Positions 19,808 through 29,439 of a DNA stretch of 55,595 nucleotides are shown piece by piece. Numbering within the stretch: position 1 is the first letter of the stretch; each line of letters begins with the position of its first letter. A program made the position numbers and the translations under genes. Source of the DNA: Porticoccaceae bacterium (lineage in GTDB: Bacteria > Pseudomonadota > Gammaproteobacteria > Pseudomonadales > Porticoccaceae); the NCBI GenBank assembly GCA_017858135.1, contig JAFMBY010000006.1, positions 1 to 55,595 on the forward strand, in the 5' to 3' direction. The notes beneath the pieces were generated by a model, which worked only from the letters and a program-made list of their open reading frames with translations, was not told the DNA's origin and made no database searches.

Positions 19808-21457
19808 ATGCAGGAAGCAGTGCCCAACGACCACAACACATCGTCGGTATTACTTAAGTCTTACACTGGCTATCGAATATTTTTGTCCGTTCTGCTGCTG
19901 TGGTTAGGTCACCTAGACTCTACCCCCACATTCTTCGGCAGCAGTAATAACGAGCTGTTTTCCATCACCGCCTCGATCTATTGCGCCGCCAGCCTGATTA
20001 GCCTGCCGCTATTTCACCTACTACGCTGGCGCCCCGGTGAAACGCTGCTATTTGCTATGTTGCTGATCGATGTCGTGGCGATAAATTTGATGCTTTATAG
20101 CTCGGGCGGAATGGCGGAATCAATGGGCTATCTGCTGATGGTCACGGTTGCGGCATCTGGCATATTCCTCAACACTCAACTCGCCCTTTCAATCGCCGCA
20201 ATTGCCAGTTTTATTCCCGTCTCTATTGCCCTGTCGGCATTTCTTCTCGCGGATGGCGGCCAAACACAGGTCGTGCGCAGCGGCGTGTTCGGCATTCTAC
20301 TATTTGCCACTGCGGCGATATTTATCTTTCTCGCCAAACGGTTAACAGTTGTGCAGGAGTTGGCTAAAAGTGAGTCGCAGATAGCTGCACGACTGCAATA
20401 TATCAATGATCTGGTCTTCAATAAGATGCTCACGGGAATTATTGTCTTTGATACAGACTTTCGGATCGAGCAACTCAATGAGAGAGCGTCTTTGTTACTG
20501 GGTTCCAGCAATGGCCAAAAGTTGCTCGCCCGCCATGACTCGCTTGAGCAGGTACCCGAACTGGTTTGCTACTATCACGACTGGAAAGCCAATCCACAGC
20601 GCCAGCTGCCGACTTATCAGTGCAAAAACTCCGATATTCCCCTGCAAATCAGTTTTAGTGAGATTCACAGTGACAAAATTGTCGACACTGTTTTATTTAT
20701 TGAAGATGCACGCACCCTTTCCCAGCACGCTCAGCAACTAAAAAACAGCTCTCTTGGGCAGCTCACCTCAAGTATTGCCCATGAGATTCGCAACCCTTTG
20801 GGAGCCATTAGTCATGCCGCACAGCTACTCCATGAGTCTGGCCTTGCCAAAGCGGACCAGCAGCTGGTTGAAGTAGTGCTTCGTCATAGCACCCGAATGG
20901 ACAAGCTGGTACGGGATGTTATGCAACTATCGCGGCAGAAGGTGCCGCGAATTAGCGTGACTAATATCTATGACAATTGTCTGCTCAGCAAGAGTCAGAT
21001 TGAAGAGAGCAATCAGTTTAAAAATCCCTGCATCGAGATCGATAGTTCTGCTCAGTCTGTTGAGGCACCGTTTGATGGCAGCCAACTGCAACAGGTATTA
21101 GTCAATTTAATCAGCAATGCGCTGCGCCACTCGGAGAAAAATACCGGCGCGCCCTGGGTGAGTATTCAATTTGACTGCCAGCAGGACATGAATCTAACGA
21201 TGTTAAAGATCTATGATCAAGGTGAAGGTATATCCGCAGAAAACAAAAATAAAATTTTTGAACCCTTTTTTACTACCGAGAAACAGGGTACCGGGCTTGG
21301 TTTGTATATTGCTCGGGAACTTTGTGAAATTAACTTTGCTACACTAAGCTATGTGTACAAGAGTCCGGCAGAGGGTTATTTTAAAATAGTGTTTTCTGAT
21401 CCGGCCAAGCTACTGCCAAGGAATGCAGAAAATGACCAAAACCGTTCTGATTATTGA
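19808..21457 (+). CDS. pilS: two-component sensor histidine kinase PilS
   Basis: The protein has about 549 residues from ATG 19808, which has GGAGA seven bases upstream; longer readings start at 19772 or 19751. Six membrane segments fill roughly the first 190 residues, and a PAS-like region follows. HisKA has its phospho-acceptor in SSIAHEIRNPLG. The ATPase domain has the N-box NLISNALRHS and the G2 motif GTGLGLYIA. PilS senses pilin in the inner membrane and controls PilR. It overlaps pilR, and minor pilin genes lie just beyond, which supports the assignment. Confidence 0.93.
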   Translation: MQEAVPNDHNTSSVLLKSYTGYRIFLSVLLLWLGHLDSTPTFFGSSNNELFSITASIYCAASLISLPLFHLLRWRPGETLLFAMLLIDVVAINLMLYSSGGMAESMGYLLMVTVAASGIFLNTQLALSIAAIASFIPVSIALSAFLLADGGQTQVVRSGVFGILLFATAAIFIFLAKRLTVVQELAKSESQIAARLQYINDLVFNKMLTGIIVFDTDFRIEQLNERASLLLGSSNGQKLLARHDSLEQVPELVCYYHDWKANPQRQLPTYQCKNSDIPLQISFSEIHSDKIVDTVLFIEDARTLSQHAQQLKNSSLGQLTSSIAHEIRNPLGAISHAAQLLHESGLAKADQQLVEVVLRHSTRMDKLVRDVMQLSRQKVPRISVTNIYDNCLLSKSQIEESNQFKNPCIEIDSSAQSVEAPFDGSQLQQVLVNLISNALRHSEKNTGAPWVSIQFDCQQDMNLTMLKIYDQGEGISAENKNKIFEPFFTTEKQGTGLGLYIARELCEINFATLSYVYKSPAEGYFKIVFSDPAKLLPRNAENDQNRSDY

Positions 21458-22781
21458 TGATGAACTGGATTTACGCCAACTTCTCAAGCTGACACTCGCT
21501 AAAATGGGCATTGGCGCGATCGCGGTGGAAACGGTTGCCGATGCTAAGGTCGAGTTAAAGCAACACATCTTTGATCTCTGTTTAACTGATATGCGGCTGC
21601 CCGATGGCAACGGTCTCGATCTGGTCGCCTATGTGCAGAAACACTACCCACAACTACCTATCGCTGTCTTAACAGCATACGGCAATGTCGAATTGGCGGT
21701 TGAAGCGCTTAAATTGGGCGCATTTGACTTTCTCTCCAAACCTATAGAATTGTCTCGCCTGCGCAGCATGATTACCAACGCTCTATCATTGCCAAGCACG
21801 GCAGGTGCCGACGACCCTTTAAAGACACCTCTGCTACTTGGCGAATCACAGCTGATGCAACATATTCGTCAACAGATCAGCAAAGTGGCACGCAGTCAGG
21901 CGCCAATGTTTATTAGCGGAGAGTCCGGTACTGGCAAAGAGTTGGCTGCGCGATCGATTCATCAGCAGAGCCCCCGAGCTAAGAAGCTATTTGTGCCGAT
22001 TAACTGTGGCGCCATTGCGAGCAATTTAATGGAATCAGAGTTTTTTGGACATCAAAAAGGTAGCTTTACCGGTGCCATTGAAGACAAACAGGGGCTTTTT
22101 CAGGCAGCCTGCGGCGGCACATTGTTTCTCGATGAAGTGGCTGACCTACCCCTGGCTATGCAGGTCAAATTACTCCGAGCGATTCAGGAAAAACGTATTC
22201 GACCGGTGGGCTCCGAGAGTGAAATTGATGTCGATGTGCGACTGATCAGTGCCACCCACAAGAATCTTCAGGATGCGGTAATGGAGGGAACCTTTCGCAG
22301 CGATCTCTTTTATCGACTCAACGTTATCGATATTCATATGCCCAGCCTGCGACAGCGCCCCGAGGATATCGAACTGCTGACTAAACAATTTCTCCAGGCA
22401 CTCAAGCATAATGGAAACACCATTAGGCTCTCCAGCGAGGCGCTCGATGCGCTAGGCCATTACAGCTTCCCCGGCAATGTACGTGAATTGGAAAATATAC
22501 TCGAGCGCGCGGCCACGCTGTGTGAAAACAATTATATTGAGGCCGCAGATCTTAAGCTTAATCTCGACAGTGGAAATCAAGACCAAATCAAGCCGCCATT
22601 ATTCGCGCAACAGTCGATGCCAATTAACTCTCTGGATGATCACCTTGAGGAGGTCGAAAAAGAGATTCTGCTCGATACGCTCGAACAGTCGCGGTGGAAC
22701 AAAACCGAGGCAGCAAAGAAGCTAGGCATCAGCTTCCGTTCGATACGCTATCGTTTACAAAAACTCGGGCTAAACGATTAG
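21423..22781 (+). CDS. pilR: sigma-54 response regulator PilR
   Basis: The 452-residue NtrC-type activator has a receiver domain with the phosphorylated Asp in DLCLTDMRLPDG. Its AAA+ domain carries GESGTGKE (Walker A), the sigma-54-contact loop GSFTGA and GGTLFLDEV (Walker B). A Fis-type helix-turn-helix ends it (TEAAKKLGISFRSIRYRL). PilR activates the major pilin promoter with RpoN. The start may be ATG 21423 or ATG 21432; AAGGA at 21418 fits 21432 best. It overlaps pilS by 35 bases or fewer and is convergent with pilY1. The major pilin pilA is not in this window. Confidence 0.93.
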   Translation: MQKMTKTVLIIDDELDLRQLLKLTLAKMGIGAIAVETVADAKVELKQHIFDLCLTDMRLPDGNGLDLVAYVQKHYPQLPIAVLTAYGNVELAVEALKLGAFDFLSKPIELSRLRSMITNALSLPSTAGADDPLKTPLLLGESQLMQHIRQQISKVARSQAPMFISGESGTGKELAARSIHQQSPRAKKLFVPINCGAIASNLMESEFFGHQKGSFTGAIEDKQGLFQAACGGTLFLDEVADLPLAMQVKLLRAIQEKRIRPVGSESEIDVDVRLISATHKNLQDAVMEGTFRSDLFYRLNVIDIHMPSLRQRPEDIELLTKQFLQALKHNGNTIRLSSEALDALGHYSFPGNVRELENILERAATLCENNYIEAADLKLNLDSGNQDQIKPPLFAQQSMPINSLDDHLEEVEKEILLDTLEQSRWNKTEAAKKLGISFRSIRYRLQKLGLND

Positions 22782-22821
22782 CGGTCGATTTCACTAATAG
22801 TCCGAGCGTAATTACTCAACG

Positions 22822-25800
22822 CTATTTATCATGCTTGGTGTACCACCAAACCCTGCGTCGAACTCCGAGCGGTTCGCCTTCAGTATCCTCGGCATGAAAC
22901 CCAAACATCACACCGCTAATAGCCTTCTCCTCTGTTGTACAGTTGCCATCAGCATCACAACTCTGCACATCGACGATAACCGTGAAGCCGACAGGCGGAG
23001 GTAAAAACCCACCCCCCTGCACGGTAATATAGTTTTTTTCGCCAGGCGCCTTTCCCAACACAGCAAATGGATTGATTTTATAAATCCGCGCTTCACCAAG
23101 ATTAGTGCAGGAATTATTTTGTCCGGGAAGATTGGTTGCCAAGGTGGTCACCTGATTAGTCGTTAGCGCCGAGGTGACCACCTTCTCGCCAGCTTCAAGC
23201 GCCAGATACCAACCTTTAAGAAACTTGCTATCAGCGGTGATATCGGCATCCGGATCAAACGCTTCGGTACTCCCCGAGACCGCTGTGCCAGCAGCCGCAA
23301 GATTAGCTTGAGTTAGAGTCACTGTCGACATCGATGACGTGGCTTGATCATAATCACGATAGAACACAAGGTAATTTTGCACGCTTGTATCCACCGGCTT
23401 TTCGCGGTTACCTGATCCAATTATGACCATGTCATAGTTACCATCTGGACTCTCGACGACATCGGGTGCATTGAGAAATCGCTGCGCTGATGTCGAGAAC
23501 TTAAACAGCCGAGTCGCTTTCCAATCAGCGACATTGGAACTGGCAATATCAAGGCGCCATAGCTGACCACCGGTATCGCCAAAATAAACGCGGTCAGAGT
23601 AACCATTGCCATCACGATCTATCACCGCGAGATCCGATGGCACGCTAAAGGTCATATTGGCCTCATTGAGCACATGGCCCGCCGCATTGGAGACCGAGCC
23701 TGAGGTGACCTGCCAGAGATCTTCGCCTGTTAACGCATCAACAACGATCACACCGCGCCCCTGAGTCCGCACTCCCGTGCCACTGTCATCGACATCGGGG
23801 TCGTATCCCAACCCCATAATCAGTGCGACCTTATCTTGGCTACCTATCTTGAGTTTACTGATAACCGGCTTAGACCATGTCTGCCCCAGTTCGCTAAAGC
23901 CATTGTCCGCAGCGCTTTTGCGCCACTTAATGATGGGCAGCTCCGGGTCAGTGACGTCAATCGCATAGAGCAGCGCGCCGCCGCGTCTGGCAGTAAGATA
24001 GATCGTGGCACTGGTCACTGTATTGTCGCTGTCGTAGACCACATAGCTGCCCACAGAGCCATCAAAAAAGTAGGGCTTATTAGCAAAGCTGCCGGTCAAT
24101 GTGGTGTTGTCATAAAGCACTTTGAGTTGCGAAAAATGCTCGGGGGCTGTGAATGCCCAGACCTCTTCACCATCCTCAGAACTACTGTTCTCAGTCTTTT
24201 CAATGATGCCGCCTTTTACTGCATGGAACATGCCATCGTTGGAGCCATAGAATACATAGGGCCCTGTGCTAGCGCCGTAATTGATCACCACAGGCTGTGA
24301 GTGGATAACATCACCATGGACATTGGGACGGATATCAGTGGTATCTGTCGGGTCGTCATTATCGGCATCTTCGAGATCAATACCTTTTGACCAATTGATG
24401 ATGTCATCCATTTCATCGTTGCTCGCCGCATTGAAATCGGCAAAAGTGAGGTTACTATTCGAGGTGTTAAAATTTTCTAAACTACTGCAACTGCCGGTGC
24501 AGGTATAGACAGTGCGGCCTGTTCCGACGTATTGGCGCAATCCCTGCGCTACGCCGCCACGCTCGACTTCCTTGCCATCTGGGTTGTCACTCACACTGCC
24601 AGTCTCAGCGCCACGGCTTACTGATAGCGTCGGTATATTGGTCCAGTAAGTGCTGGATGCGGTCCAAAAGCTGCGTGCTAGGGTTTCAATAAAGCCGGTT
24701 CCGGCGTCTTCCGCGGCCACGCCATCGGCATCGACCAAAATTGGCTTGCCGGTAATCGCATCCAGTCCAATTTGATAGAGCTTAAGGTTACCTGCCCAGC
24801 GTGGTTGCTGGGAGGGGCGAAAGATGCCCATATAGATCTGATTTTCATTAGTGCCTTTTATATTGACTGAGACCGGTAAACTGACCGCCGCAAAGACACT
24901 GTTTTTTTCGAGAATATCGTCGATCACATCGCTGAGAGCGGTAGCCAATGTGTCAGCGTCGGAAGCAACCAGATAGTCGCCACCTCCGACGCCCTTCGAG
25001 GCGTTATACATCAAGGCATGTTTTGAGGCCGCCGGCTTGGTGAGACCAAATTTTTTGTAGTCCTCGGCATCGTTGAGAGGATCGTATTGCTTGCCACTAG
25101 AATTAGTCGCGTCGAAAACATCCACCGCATAGACCGAGACATTTTGCTTGCCATCTATATCCTCATTGACATCGTTGTTATTTAAATAGCGGGCATATTC
25201 ATCTAACCAGCTCGCTTCTTCTCCAGAATGAAAACCTGTTGAGAGTGGGTCGCCGACAAATACTCCACCAAGTGCATCGAGTTTTGATTCAGCGACATTG
25301 TTCTCACCGCTATCGGGGCCGCCGTTGGAAACAAATAAAATATAATTATTGGCGCATGCCCCATCCGCAATCGGGCTAATGTAGGTGCTGCCACTAAACG
25401 CATCTGGATCAAAACCATCCGGGTTGGAGGAAGATTGTGCTGCGTCTTGTTGGCCGGCTGCATAGGGTTTCCCTGCAAACCACAGATAGGCTTCATTAAA
25501 GGCTAAAGCCATAGGGGCGTTATTGGTTTTTGGCAGATTTTCTGAGCCATAGAAAAGCGTTTCATCAAACCCTGCTGCGCCCCACTCCATGGACAGTTGC
25601 GCGCGACACGCCTCTAGATCCGCATCACCCCCTCCCTTGCCTTTAAACGAATCTTCTCCGCAGTAGAGCCGTGCCTTAATCTCATCTATATCGGCATCAC
25701 TGGCCGATTCAATTTTCAGAAAGGCTTGGATCGCTTTCCCCCCTTTGGGAGAGTTGCCGCTGGAATAAACCATTATACCGAGATTGATACCAGGGAAATC

Positions 25801-26058
25801 GGGACTGTCGGCAAAGCGTTGTTTGAGGCCATCGAGAAATTTAAACAGTGCTTCGTGCATAATCTGCTGCTTGGTAACACCATTAGAATTGCTGTTCCAG
25901 TTAGCAGAATTATCCAGCACAAACAGCACATTGGGCGCGGCAACATTTTCTGAATTGGCACGAAAAATATCGATATCGGCCGCAGAAGACCAAATAGAAA
26001 GAAACATCATTAATGCCACGATTAATAGCGTTGAGTGGAATGTAGATGTTCGTTTCAT
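22822..26058 (-). CDS. pilY1: type IV pilus tip adhesin/biogenesis protein PilY1
   Basis: The protein has about 1078 residues from ATG 26058, which has a strong AGGAGG upstream and begins the signal peptide MKRTSTFHSTLLIVALMM. A longer frame reaching 26169 would overlap pilX and is rejected. The N-terminal part is von Willebrand A-like (NVLFVLDNSANWN, a metal-site variant). The C-terminal half is the PilY1 beta-propeller, with a calcium loop DRDGNGYSDRVYFGD. PilY1 caps the pilus, aids extension and can mediate adhesion and surface sensing. It is the last gene of the minor pilin operon. Confidence 0.95.
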   Translation of the reverse strand: MKRTSTFHSTLLIVALMMFLSIWSSAADIDIFRANSENVAAPNVLFVLDNSANWNSNSNGVTKQQIMHEALFKFLDGLKQRFADSPDFPGINLGIMVYSSGNSPKGGKAIQAFLKIESASDADIDEIKARLYCGEDSFKGKGGGDADLEACRAQLSMEWGAAGFDETLFYGSENLPKTNNAPMALAFNEAYLWFAGKPYAAGQQDAAQSSSNPDGFDPDAFSGSTYISPIADGACANNYILFVSNGGPDSGENNVAESKLDALGGVFVGDPLSTGFHSGEEASWLDEYARYLNNNDVNEDIDGKQNVSVYAVDVFDATNSSGKQYDPLNDAEDYKKFGLTKPAASKHALMYNASKGVGGGDYLVASDADTLATALSDVIDDILEKNSVFAAVSLPVSVNIKGTNENQIYMGIFRPSQQPRWAGNLKLYQIGLDAITGKPILVDADGVAAEDAGTGFIETLARSFWTASSTYWTNIPTLSVSRGAETGSVSDNPDGKEVERGGVAQGLRQYVGTGRTVYTCTGSCSSLENFNTSNSNLTFADFNAASNDEMDDIINWSKGIDLEDADNDDPTDTTDIRPNVHGDVIHSQPVVINYGASTGPYVFYGSNDGMFHAVKGGIIEKTENSSSEDGEEVWAFTAPEHFSQLKVLYDNTTLTGSFANKPYFFDGSVGSYVVYDSDNTVTSATIYLTARRGGALLYAIDVTDPELPIIKWRKSAADNGFSELGQTWSKPVISKLKIGSQDKVALIMGLGYDPDVDDSGTGVRTQGRGVIVVDALTGEDLWQVTSGSVSNAAGHVLNEANMTFSVPSDLAVIDRDGNGYSDRVYFGDTGGQLWRLDIASSNVADWKATRLFKFSTSAQRFLNAPDVVESPDGNYDMVIIGSGNREKPVDTSVQNYLVFYRDYDQATSSMSTVTLTQANLAAAGTAVSGSTEAFDPDADITADSKFLKGWYLALEAGEKVVTSALTTNQVTTLATNLPGQNNSCTNLGEARIYKINPFAVLGKAPGEKNYITVQGGGFLPPPVGFTVIVDVQSCDADGNCTTEEKAISGVMFGFHAEDTEGEPLGVRRRVWWYTKHDK

Positions 26059-26077
26059 TACTTGGCCTCCTGGCTTG

Positions 26078-26584
26078 TCAAACGGGGCAATAGCCCTCAA
26101 GGTATCTGAATTTAAATCCTTCGATAATAGTCGATGATGCACCCGAGACATTGTCGGTGACGCTGACATCGGCCTCCCAGTAATACTCTGGATGGCAGGG
26201 CGCGGAGCTCCCCTCGAGCAACGAGCAGCCAGCTGGCGTAGCTTGCAACAGGCATTGCAGACTGTTCACGGTCACCACCATACCGCTGGAGACATTGCTT
26301 GGAAATGACAGTGTGAAATCACCATCACCATCCAGATAGCTGGCGTTATTAATATAATAATCGAGATCGCTAAGCAGATAGTTAATCGAGTTCTGCGCGG
26401 CCTGCTGCGCTTCCTGCTGGCGCTGCTGGCTCTGTAGCAGCTGCAGATTAATGTTCGTCGATGTAATCGTCGATACACCCAGCGTGGTTAGCACCAGTAG
26501 CATAATCAGGGCAACAATCAAAACCGCGCCTCGGTGCGGGTTTCTGATTGCTCGAGAACAGCTGAATAGAGGCTGCTTACTCAT
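26078..26584 (-). CDS. pilX: minor pilin PilX
   Basis: The 168-residue protein has a positively charged leader and a hydrophobic pilin helix (RGAVLIVALIMLLVLTTLGV) followed by an Asn/Gln-rich coil (QQRQQEAQQAAQNS). PilX is a minor pilin in the initiation complex with PilV, PilW, FimU and PilY1. Its ATG overlaps the pilW stop by four bases. The leader cleavage site is Gly-Ala, not the usual Gly-Phe, as is common in PilX proteins. Confidence 0.9.
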   Translation of the reverse strand: MSKQPLFSCSRAIRNPHRGAVLIVALIMLLVLTTLGVSTITSTNINLQLLQSQQRQQEAQQAAQNSINYLLSDLDYYINNASYLDGDGDFTLSFPSNVSSGMVVTVNSLQCLLQATPAGCSLLEGSSAPCHPEYYWEADVSVTDNVSGASSTIIEGFKFRYLEGYCPV

Positions 26585-27543
26585 AGTCCAGTCCTTTTAA
26601 TGCTGACATTGGTCAGTCGCGCGACACTGCTAAATAAACGACGCTTCTTGCTATCGCTGAAGGTGATACCAGCCTTGTCGGCATAAGAATAGGTTTTTGC
26701 GTCATTCAAACCCGGGGCGTTATGGGTGCTGCTTAGCAATAAAAATATTTTTACTGACACCACATCTTCCCACTCTGCTGCTGAAGCCGGAATTTCAACA
26801 AATGCCGGGTTACCACCCTCTGCATTGGCAATGCCATCACCGGATCGATCAATACCGTAGACTACCTGGAAATCATCCACCCCCTCGACCAGAGGTTCAG
26901 GTGAATAGGCGCCATTGATCAGGCTTAGACGGTTAAACACATTGTCGTCGTCGACATAGTAAATATCTTGGTGGTACTCACGAATGGCGGCAACGGTTGT
27001 GTCATCTTTTTCCAGCAGGGTGAAATTGGCACTGTTGGCGCCTGTATCCAGCACCGAAGCGGTCACCGTCTCTTGTAGATAGTGCTGATTGGCTCTAAGG
27101 CCCGCTGTGCTATTAACCGACGTGGTATCCACACGACGAATCAATAATATATCTGAGCCGGTTAGCAGAACGTCGCCATTGCAGGCTGTAGCGCCGGCGG
27201 TCACATTGTCCGCTCCCCAGAGTGGGAAGGTCATGCCATTAATAAGATCGGCAGTGTTCAAATCTGTGCACTGATTCGGCTGTGCCGTTGCGCCACTGCT
27301 GTAATTTTCTAGGCGTCCATAGAACCCGGCCAGTTGCAGTTCACCACTTAACAGCTTGGTGAGATAACGACCATTTTCAACCATCTCGCTGCTCAGCTCG
27401 AGCTCTCTACTGATGCGCGAGGAGTTTAAGGTCACATCCAGAATGGCCCATGACAGAACAATACCAAGCGCCACGGCAATCAATAGTTCGACCATGGAAT
27501 ATCCAGACTGCCGCTGAGTGGCTCTATCGCTGTATCTGATCAT
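26581..27543 (-). CDS. pilW: minor pilin PilW
   Basis: The 320-residue protein has a class III leader with cleavage before YSMVELLIAVALG, and the Glu at +5 is kept. A large periplasmic domain follows, as in PilW. It is part of the pilus tip-priming complex with PilV, PilX and PilE. It starts two bases after the pilV stop and overlaps pilX by four bases, so the genes are tightly co-translated. Confidence 0.92.
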   Translation of the reverse strand: MIRYSDRATQRQSGYSMVELLIAVALGIVLSWAILDVTLNSSRISRELELSSEMVENGRYLTKLLSGELQLAGFYGRLENYSSGATAQPNQCTDLNTADLINGMTFPLWGADNVTAGATACNGDVLLTGSDILLIRRVDTTSVNSTAGLRANQHYLQETVTASVLDTGANSANFTLLEKDDTTVAAIREYHQDIYYVDDDNVFNRLSLINGAYSPEPLVEGVDDFQVVYGIDRSGDGIANAEGGNPAFVEIPASAAEWEDVVSVKIFLLLSSTHNAPGLNDAKTYSYADKAGITFSDSKKRRLFSSVARLTNVSIKRTGL

Positions 27544-27545
27544 GC

Positions 27546-28148
27546 CTAACTGTCCAGTGTCGGCGGTTGCACCACATAGGTCACTGCACGGCGCAACTTG
27601 CTACTTGCGCCGCCGTAACTTGTAGCACCGCAGTTTGTGCTGGTCGGGGCGATGGTTTCAACCAGCCCCTGCCAGACCACGGAAATGGTATAGGTTTCAT
27701 TGACATCGTCATAGATAATGCAGCCGCGCGCATTGAGCAGTCCGCCGACGCTATTGCCATCAATCACTTCGCCGCTGCCCTTTAACAGATCGCTCCACTC
27801 ATTGACTGCAGCGATCACCTGAGCCTGTGTTTCTGCGGTGCCATAGCTTGAGCAGGTATAGGAAGCGTAAAAGCCGGTTCCGACCTCAACTGCGGCCAAC
27901 CCATAGCATCCCCGAGCCAGAGGATTTGATCGAACCTGATCGACCATATAGTCGACAAGGTTTAGCGCGTAGACACGCTGATAGACTTCAAGCTGAGCCT
28001 TTTGCGCGCGATTCTGCAACGACGCATAACCGAGCAAGCCAACGGAAAATACCAACAGTGTAATCAGCACTTCAATCATGCTAAAACCACCGATATTGCG
28101 CCGTTGAGACCGAGCTATAAATCGATTATCAGTCATACCAGCTAGCAT
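27546..28148 (-). CDS. pilV: minor pilin PilV
   Basis: The protein has up to 200 residues, with starts possible at 28148 or 28136; both overlap the pilE end. The prepilin motif GGFSMIEVLITLLVFSVGLLG gives the PilD cleavage site Gly-Phe with Glu+5. Paired cysteines occur in the C-terminal domain. PilV links PilX/PilW to the FimU-like subunit in the initiation complex. Confidence 0.92.
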   Translation of the reverse strand: MLAGMTDNRFIARSQRRNIGGFSMIEVLITLLVFSVGLLGYASLQNRAQKAQLEVYQRVYALNLVDYMVDQVRSNPLARGCYGLAAVEVGTGFYASYTCSSYGTAETQAQVIAAVNEWSDLLKGSGEVIDGNSVGGLLNARGCIIYDDVNETYTISVVWQGLVETIAPTSTNCGATSYGGASSKLRRAVTYVVQPPTLDS

Positions 28149-28533
28149 TTTTCTGCCCCAGATGATTGACCGTTAAAGTGTCGCTATCCGCCTGCGGCGT
28201 GCCACTTTTGGGCGCAGCCTGAAGCGTGAAGGTCGGTGGCGAGGCGCTGTTGTCGACCGCGCTGATGGTCACGGTGTAATGGTCGCTAACTCGAGCAATA
28301 GGCGTCGTGCCGAGAGCTGTCAGTGTAGTGGCGTAAGTGCGTGTATCGAGAATAAATTGATGCTGTAGGCTTGAGACTTCGAGTAGATATTGTTGCGCAG
28401 CAGCGCGATTATTGCGCACTATGTGCTGCTGATAACTGGGATACGCAACTGACGCCAGGATTGCGACAATGGCGACCACAATCATTAATTCAAGTAGTGA
28501 AAATCCTTTTACTCTCTGTCTTTGTTCCATCAT
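28129..28533 (-). CDS. pilE: minor pilin PilE
   Basis: The pilin has about 134 residues from ATG 28533; an upstream in-frame TTG at 28539 is less likely. The cleavage motif KGFSLLELMIVVAIVAILAS is typical of PilE-type small pilins. The sequence AAAQQYLLEVSSLQHQF and a C-terminal Trp (NASWYD) fit PilE. Here pilE comes before pilV, whereas in Pseudomonas aeruginosa pilE is last, so the order is rearranged. Three direct repeats lie 120-175 bases upstream. Confidence 0.88.
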   Translation of the reverse strand: MMEQRQRVKGFSLLELMIVVAIVAILASVAYPSYQQHIVRNNRAAAQQYLLEVSSLQHQFILDTRTYATTLTALGTTPIARVSDHYTVTISAVDNSASPPTFTLQAAPKSGTPQADSDTLTVNHLGQKNASWYD

Positions 28534-28655
28534 CCCCAATCCACTCCATCCCTGTTACCCCGATCCGCTATCAGACAGGTCCGACGCCTGACACAGATGG
28601 GTTGTGTTACTCATGCTCCGACTGTACGTATCTCAGTCGCAAAGAAAAGTCGACG

Positions 28656-28709
28656 CCGATTAACGTTAGTAAATATCCGACTAACGTTATGCAAACCGAC
28701 TAACATTGT
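28656..28709. repeat. three spaced direct repeats upstream of pilE
   Basis: CCGATTAACGTTAG (28656), CCGACTAACGTTAT (28677) and CCGACTAACATTGT (28696) share CCGAYTAACRTT, with steps of 21 and 19 bases. A degenerate fourth copy (CGCTAACT) begins near 28713. Two-turn spacing suggests a regulator array on one face of the helix, in the fimT-pilE gap. The binding protein is unknown; the site does not match AlgR or sigma-54 consensus. Confidence 0.6.
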
Positions 28710-28718
28710 TCACGCTAA

Positions 28719-29282
28719 CTAGCTCGCATGGCACTCTATTTTTGCGCCCCCGGAATCGTCGTAGCCATCGCCATTGGAATCACTGGATAATCGAATACGG
28801 CCGCTGCGAAAAACAATTACCCGACGCCCATAATCGACGCTCTGATTGGCCGAACATACCTCAAAATTGCCAGACTCTAGTGCTTCGCCATTGCCTGCAA
28901 AACGCATAAAGTCTCGGCCAAAGGAAGCGGATAGTTGCAGTTCTATGGAATTGATATCAATTTCCTGCTGCAGAGTTTCTCCCACCGATAAATCGTTGTC
29001 GCCATTGTCATCGCGGAATATCACCAACCGCAGGCCACCACTGGCGACACAGCTGTTTGCTGCATCCACCGTGCAGACTGTCCACACCTGGTGCTGCGAC
29101 AGCGCAAGCCCACGCGCTAATTCTAGCGCGTTGCGCACCTGAACCGTCTTAAGGCTGACCGCGCGTTGCTGAGCAAAACGGGTAAATGAAGGCACAGCAA
29201 CGGCTAACAAAATTGCTGCGATGGCGATGGTGATCATTAACTCGACAATAGTAAACCCACGCGAGGTGGCAAAGCGGTTCAT
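28719..29282 (-). CDS. fimT: FimT/FimU-type minor pseudopilin (GspH family)
   Basis: The 187-residue protein has the prepilin motif RGFTIVELMITIAIAAILLAVAVPS. GspH/FimT-type features follow (QRAVSLKTVQVRNALELARGLALSQHQVWTVC; VVFRSGRIRLSSDSNGDGY). It belongs to the tip-priming complex; FimT homologues can also bind DNA during uptake in competent bacteria. It is the first gene of the pilus operon, with AGGAG before its ATG. FimT and FimU cannot be separated by eye. Confidence 0.85.
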   Translation of the reverse strand: MNRFATSRGFTIVELMITIAIAAILLAVAVPSFTRFAQQRAVSLKTVQVRNALELARGLALSQHQVWTVCTVDAANSCVASGGLRLVIFRDDNGDNDLSVGETLQQEIDINSIELQLSASFGRDFMRFAGNGEALESGNFEVCSANQSVDYGRRVIVFRSGRIRLSSDSNGDGYDDSGGAKIECHAS

Positions 29283-29439
29283 CCCTAAACTCCTGACGGC
29301 AACGCTAAATCACAGCTATTAGCCTAGTTTTTTTAACATGCCATTAAAGGATAGCAGCTAATCGGAGCTCGTCTAATTTAGTGTCGCGCAAGTGAGATTG
29401 AATCGATAGTAATCCAGTTAGCGGAGTTGCGCCTATGAT

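Noticed and set aside
26059..26169. Longer N-terminus of PilY1
   Set aside because: It would overlap pilX and places 37 non-signal residues before a clear signal peptide; AGGAGG precedes ATG 26058.
29283..29439. TGGCATG resembling a sigma-54 -24 element upstream of fimT
   Set aside because: No TTGC-type -12 element follows at the right distance.
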